A stretch of 64,000 nt of DNA. Source: Burkholderiales bacterium. GTDB lineage: Bacteria > Pseudomonadota > Gammaproteobacteria > Burkholderiales > Burkholderiaceae. Location: contig JAMFSK010000096.1 of NCBI GenBank assembly GCA_026225235.1, forward strand, positions 1-64,000. The letters are read 5' to 3'. Below the pieces are notes generated by a model that saw only the letters and a program-made list of their open reading frames with translations, ran no database searches and was not told the origin of the DNA. The position numbers were made by a program, and so were the translations under genes. This document shows positions 61,589-64,000 of the stretch, one piece after another. The stretch's first letter is position 1. Every line of letters starts with the position of its first letter.

Positions 61589-62458
61589 CTAACTCGCCTC
61601 GGGCACCGCCATTGCCGGCATCTCCTTGGGTAGCCGGCCGCCGACAAGCAAGGTAATGTCGCGGGTTGCAGCCATCACATGCCGGCCGAGGCTTTCGACA
61701 CGATCGCTCGTGACGCGCGAGGTCGGGCCGACCACCGAGACCGCCGCGACGGCCACGCCAAATTCGTTGAACACGGCCGCGGCAACACAGCGCAAGCCCA
61801 TCGCAGTCTCTTCGTTGTCGATTGCATAGCCGCGTGCGCGAATGCCCGCCAGCGCTCCATGCAAGGTCGTGCCGCGAGCGATCGACTGAGGCGTCAGACG
61901 CTGCAAGCCGCCATGCTGGATCACTTCCGTCACGCGTTCCGCCGCTTGCCAGGCTAGGATCGATTTGCCCATCGCCGTGTTCGCGAGCGGCGAGCGGCTG
62001 CCGGGCCTCGATATCGCACGGACCATCTGTTTGCTTTCGATCTGATGAAGCAGCAGCACATCGTCCTGATCCATGCCGCCGAGGTTGACCGTTTCGCCTG
62101 CGACGTCGCGCAAGCGCCGCATGATCGGTGTCGCGAGCTCGATAATATTGTGGCGTCGTCCAAACACCGAGCCGACCGAGAAACACTGCGCGCCGATATG
62201 CCAGAGATTCTTGTCGGGTTCGAACGAAACGAAGCGCTTTTGCTGCATCGTCGTCAGCAGGCGGTGAACCGTCGGGGACGGCAATCCGCTGCGCTCCGCA
62301 AGGTCGATGAGCCGGTAGCCGTCGTCATCCTCACCCAGAATTTCGAGCAGGGATAGCGCCCGGGACAAGGCCTGCACCGAGGTTCGGTCTTCGCGCAAAA
62401 TCGGTTGAACATTGTCCGCGTGCCTGCCGCGCAGCGGCTTCGCGTTTTCGCTTTTCAT
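61589..62458 (-). CDS. IclR family transcriptional regulator
   Basis: 289 residues from the ATG at 62458. The winged helix is VQALSRALSLLEILGEDDDGYRLIDLAERSGLPSPTVHRLLTTM; the effector domain has LANTAMGKSILAW, RGTTLHGALAGIRARGYAID, then GLRCVAAAVFNEFGVAVAAVSVVGP. It is convergent with the amidase and divergent from the porin, so it probably controls the whole cyclic-amide block. Confidence 0.93.
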   Translation of the reverse strand: MKSENAKPLRGRHADNVQPILREDRTSVQALSRALSLLEILGEDDDGYRLIDLAERSGLPSPTVHRLLTTMQQKRFVSFEPDKNLWHIGAQCFSVGSVFGRRHNIIELATPIMRRLRDVAGETVNLGGMDQDDVLLLHQIESKQMVRAISRPGSRSPLANTAMGKSILAWQAAERVTEVIQHGGLQRLTPQSIARGTTLHGALAGIRARGYAIDNEETAMGLRCVAAAVFNEFGVAVAAVSVVGPTSRVTSDRVESLGRHVMAATRDITLLVGGRLPKEMPAMAVPEAS

Positions 62459-63040
62459 TCGTTTCTCCGTGGCCGGTCGACAATCACGCTCCAGCGTGTC
62501 GTCTCCGTCGGAGCGATATGAAAGCAAGTCAGATGCCATTTGACCGATGCGCGAAACAGCGGTGTGCGCCATGCGCATCGAGGCACCCGACTTTGCAGCA
62601 GCGATGCATCGCACCAAAAAGCAGGGGTTTTACGCCACGAACGTGCGCGTCGGCAGCGGCATGCACCACCATGCCTCGCGAGCACTGTTTGCGCTTTCAG
62701 GCGTGCGTGCGTGCAAAGGCCGCCCTTTCGTCGCGAAACGATCCCAAGTCATTGAATGCACATGGCGTTTCGATTTGTTTCCACCTCGCGAAATCGGTAG
62801 CTTGCTTAGATTCTGGCTCGTTACTTTGAGCATTAGACGGCCGCGCGATTCGTCCACGTTTGACGATCCCACGCTGTCCTGATGTGCCTGCCACAAAACA
62901 CCGGGCAGCACTCCCATACGCAGTGTTCACGATGGTCGCCGGGCCACACACCACCGCACGATATCGAAAGCATTCCCGACCGGTTCGCGGCCGGTCCGAT
63001 GTGTGCGCCATCGCGAATCCCCAACAGGCGAAGCAAAAAA
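62459..63040. other. Intergenic region between iclR-type and porin genes
   Basis: About 582 nt without a gene. It holds a dyad TTTCG, TCG, CGAAA (62726-62738) and a second repeat CGATTT, 14 nt, AAATCG (62771-62796), both candidate IclR sites. Several plus-strand frames overlap here without similarity and were not accepted. Confidence 0.45.
62726..62796. promoter_or_regulatory. Candidate IclR operator sites upstream of the porin gene
   Basis: Two inverted repeats, TTTCG/CGAAA (62726-62738) and CGATTT/AAATCG (62771-62796), lie within 300 nt of the porin start. IclR family proteins bind imperfect dyads of this kind; the assignment is positional. Confidence 0.35.
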
Positions 63041-64000
63041 ATGAAAGTATCTGAAAAGCGCGCAGCATTCCTCAAGCCCGACGCTCGCGCACTGACCCGT
63101 ACCGTCACCCTTGCCCTGCTCGCGCTGCCCGCCTACGCAAACGCGCAAGCGTTGCCCGACACCCTTACCGTACCCTCCGTAACGAGCGTGACGGACCTGT
63201 TCACTCAGGGCAGGTTTACGGGCGACTTCCGTACGCTTTATTACGGCGCGCACAACGCCTTTTACAACCAAGGGGTCAACCAGAACACGCTCAGCTATGG
63301 CGGCGGCATCGGCTATACGACGGCCGCACTCTACGGCTTTTCGGTCGGTGTCAGTGCGTATATCCAGCGCGGCATCGCCCACCCCGACGATCCGGCGCAC
63401 GTCGACGGCGCGCTCGGACCGAACGTTACCTCGCTCGGCGAAGCCTATCTTCGCTGGCAAGGCGATGGTTTCACGTTCACGGCAGGCAACCAGTCGATCG
63501 ACGTGCCATTCGCCTCAAGTTATGACTGGCGCATCGCACCAGACCTCTTCCAGGGTTTCTCCGGCACCTATGGGACTGCCGACAACTACGTGACCGCATT
63601 CCGCATGTTTCGGTGGAAATCGTGGATCGGCAACTCATTCTCGAAACAGACTGCCTACAACGAGAGCTTCGATTCGTTCTCGACGATCGGCAACCAGACG
63701 ACCAATGGCTTCTACGGCGCAGGCGCCTCGGGCAAGCTGCCGCTCGATCCCGTAGTGACCAAGGGACAAGCGTGGTACATGGTCTATCAGGACTATGCGC
63801 GGATGACCTATCTTGAAGGCTCGGCGAGTCTCAAGGACGGCGAGATCAAGCCCTTCGTCGGCGCGCAGGTCTTCTTCGAGACCGGCGACGGCAGGGATCT
63901 GCTCGGGCCCGTCAACAGCCATGTATATGGACTGCAGCTGGGTGCAAAGCGCAACAGCCTGACCGTCGAACTCGGTTACGACTACATCAAGCCCAATGGC
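63041..64000 (+). CDS. OprD-family outer-membrane porin, 3' end cut by window edge
   Basis: 320 codons from the ATG at 63041 to the right edge, no stop. A signal peptide is visible (TVTLALLALPAYANAQA). The mature start, VTSVTDLFTQGRFTGDFRTLYY, is typical of OprD-family porins, which have 18 beta strands and take up small organic acids or amino acids. Alternating aromatic and small residues (GEAYLRWQGDGFTFTAGNQS) support the barrel. It is divergent from IclR and probably brings the substrate of the ABC importer across the outer membrane. Confidence 0.88.
   Translation, partial: MKVSEKRAAFLKPDARALTRTVTLALLALPAYANAQALPDTLTVPSVTSVTDLFTQGRFTGDFRTLYYGAHNAFYNQGVNQNTLSYGGGIGYTTAALYGFSVGVSAYIQRGIAHPDDPAHVDGALGPNVTSLGEAYLRWQGDGFTFTAGNQSIDVPFASSYDWRIAPDLFQGFSGTYGTADNYVTAFRMFRWKSWIGNSFSKQTAYNESFDSFSTIGNQTTNGFYGAGASGKLPLDPVVTKGQAWYMVYQDYARMTYLEGSASLKDGEIKPFVGAQVFFETGDGRDLLGPVNSHVYGLQLGAKRNSLTVELGYDYIKPNG

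Noticed and set aside
62518-62882. Overlapping plus-strand frames upstream of the porin
   Set aside because: Three overlapping frames with no similarity; the region is better explained as promoter and operator.
1-64000. CRISPR arrays, tRNA and rRNA genes
   Set aside because: No regularly spaced repeats and no tRNA- or rRNA-like sequence were seen on either strand.

Overview
The window reads as a GC-rich proteobacterial accessory region, most likely from a Burkholderiaceae soil bacterium (Paraburkholderia or Caballeronia type). The basis is the mix of families rather than any marker: MetE/MetR, an OprD-type porin, a BMP-type ABC importer, MocR, LysR, AraC and IclR regulators, four glutathione S-transferases and many SDR/NmrA oxidoreductases. 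There are no rRNA or tRNA genes, no phage block, no intact insertion sequence and no CRISPR array. Most housekeeping genes are absent; metE/metR and a DEAD-box helicase are the exceptions.

Layout. 1-11.7 kb holds small redox and detoxification units, each beside its own regulator: AraC/epimerase, HxlR/NmrA, a MarR-isochorismatase-membrane protein-MFS operon, LysR/GST, and a three-domain flavin/iron-sulfur oxidoreductase. 11.8-13.7 kb is an AT-richer island with an AbiE-type toxin-antitoxin pair and duplicated operator repeats. 13.7-29.5 kb continues with DeoR/NudK, a GH3 beta-glucosidase, GSTs, a DUF1272 protein, AraC/SDR, MerR/hydrolase, a half-length MFS remnant and two paralogous XRE regulators. 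29.5-35 kb is a tight five-gene operon built around a DUF1537 acid-sugar kinase and a PdxA2-like dehydrogenase, divergent from a MocR regulator across a strong nested dyad. 35-53.7 kb carries a GMC oxidoreductase, SDR/HxlR, an acyltransferase, a DEAD-box helicase, MetR/MetE, a diguanylate cyclase, SnoaL-like proteins, NmrA/GST/SDR genes and several gene remnants. 54-64 kb is a coherent catabolic block: BMP binding protein, double-NBD ATPase, two permeases, a ring-opening amidohydrolase (barbiturase/cyanuric acid hydrolase family), an amidase, an IclR regulator and an outer-membrane porin cut by the window edge.

How the genes fit together. The dominant theme is a regulator facing an enzyme across a short intergenic region, often with a visible inverted repeat. 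The two units with the clearest metabolic logic are the acid-sugar operon (kinase, oxidative decarboxylase, plus three unassigned accessory proteins) and the cyclic-amide block (porin, ABC import, ring opening, then amide hydrolysis). Several truncated genes (MFS half, F420-type reductase start, NmrA tail, monooxygenase tail) show that the region has been repeatedly rearranged.
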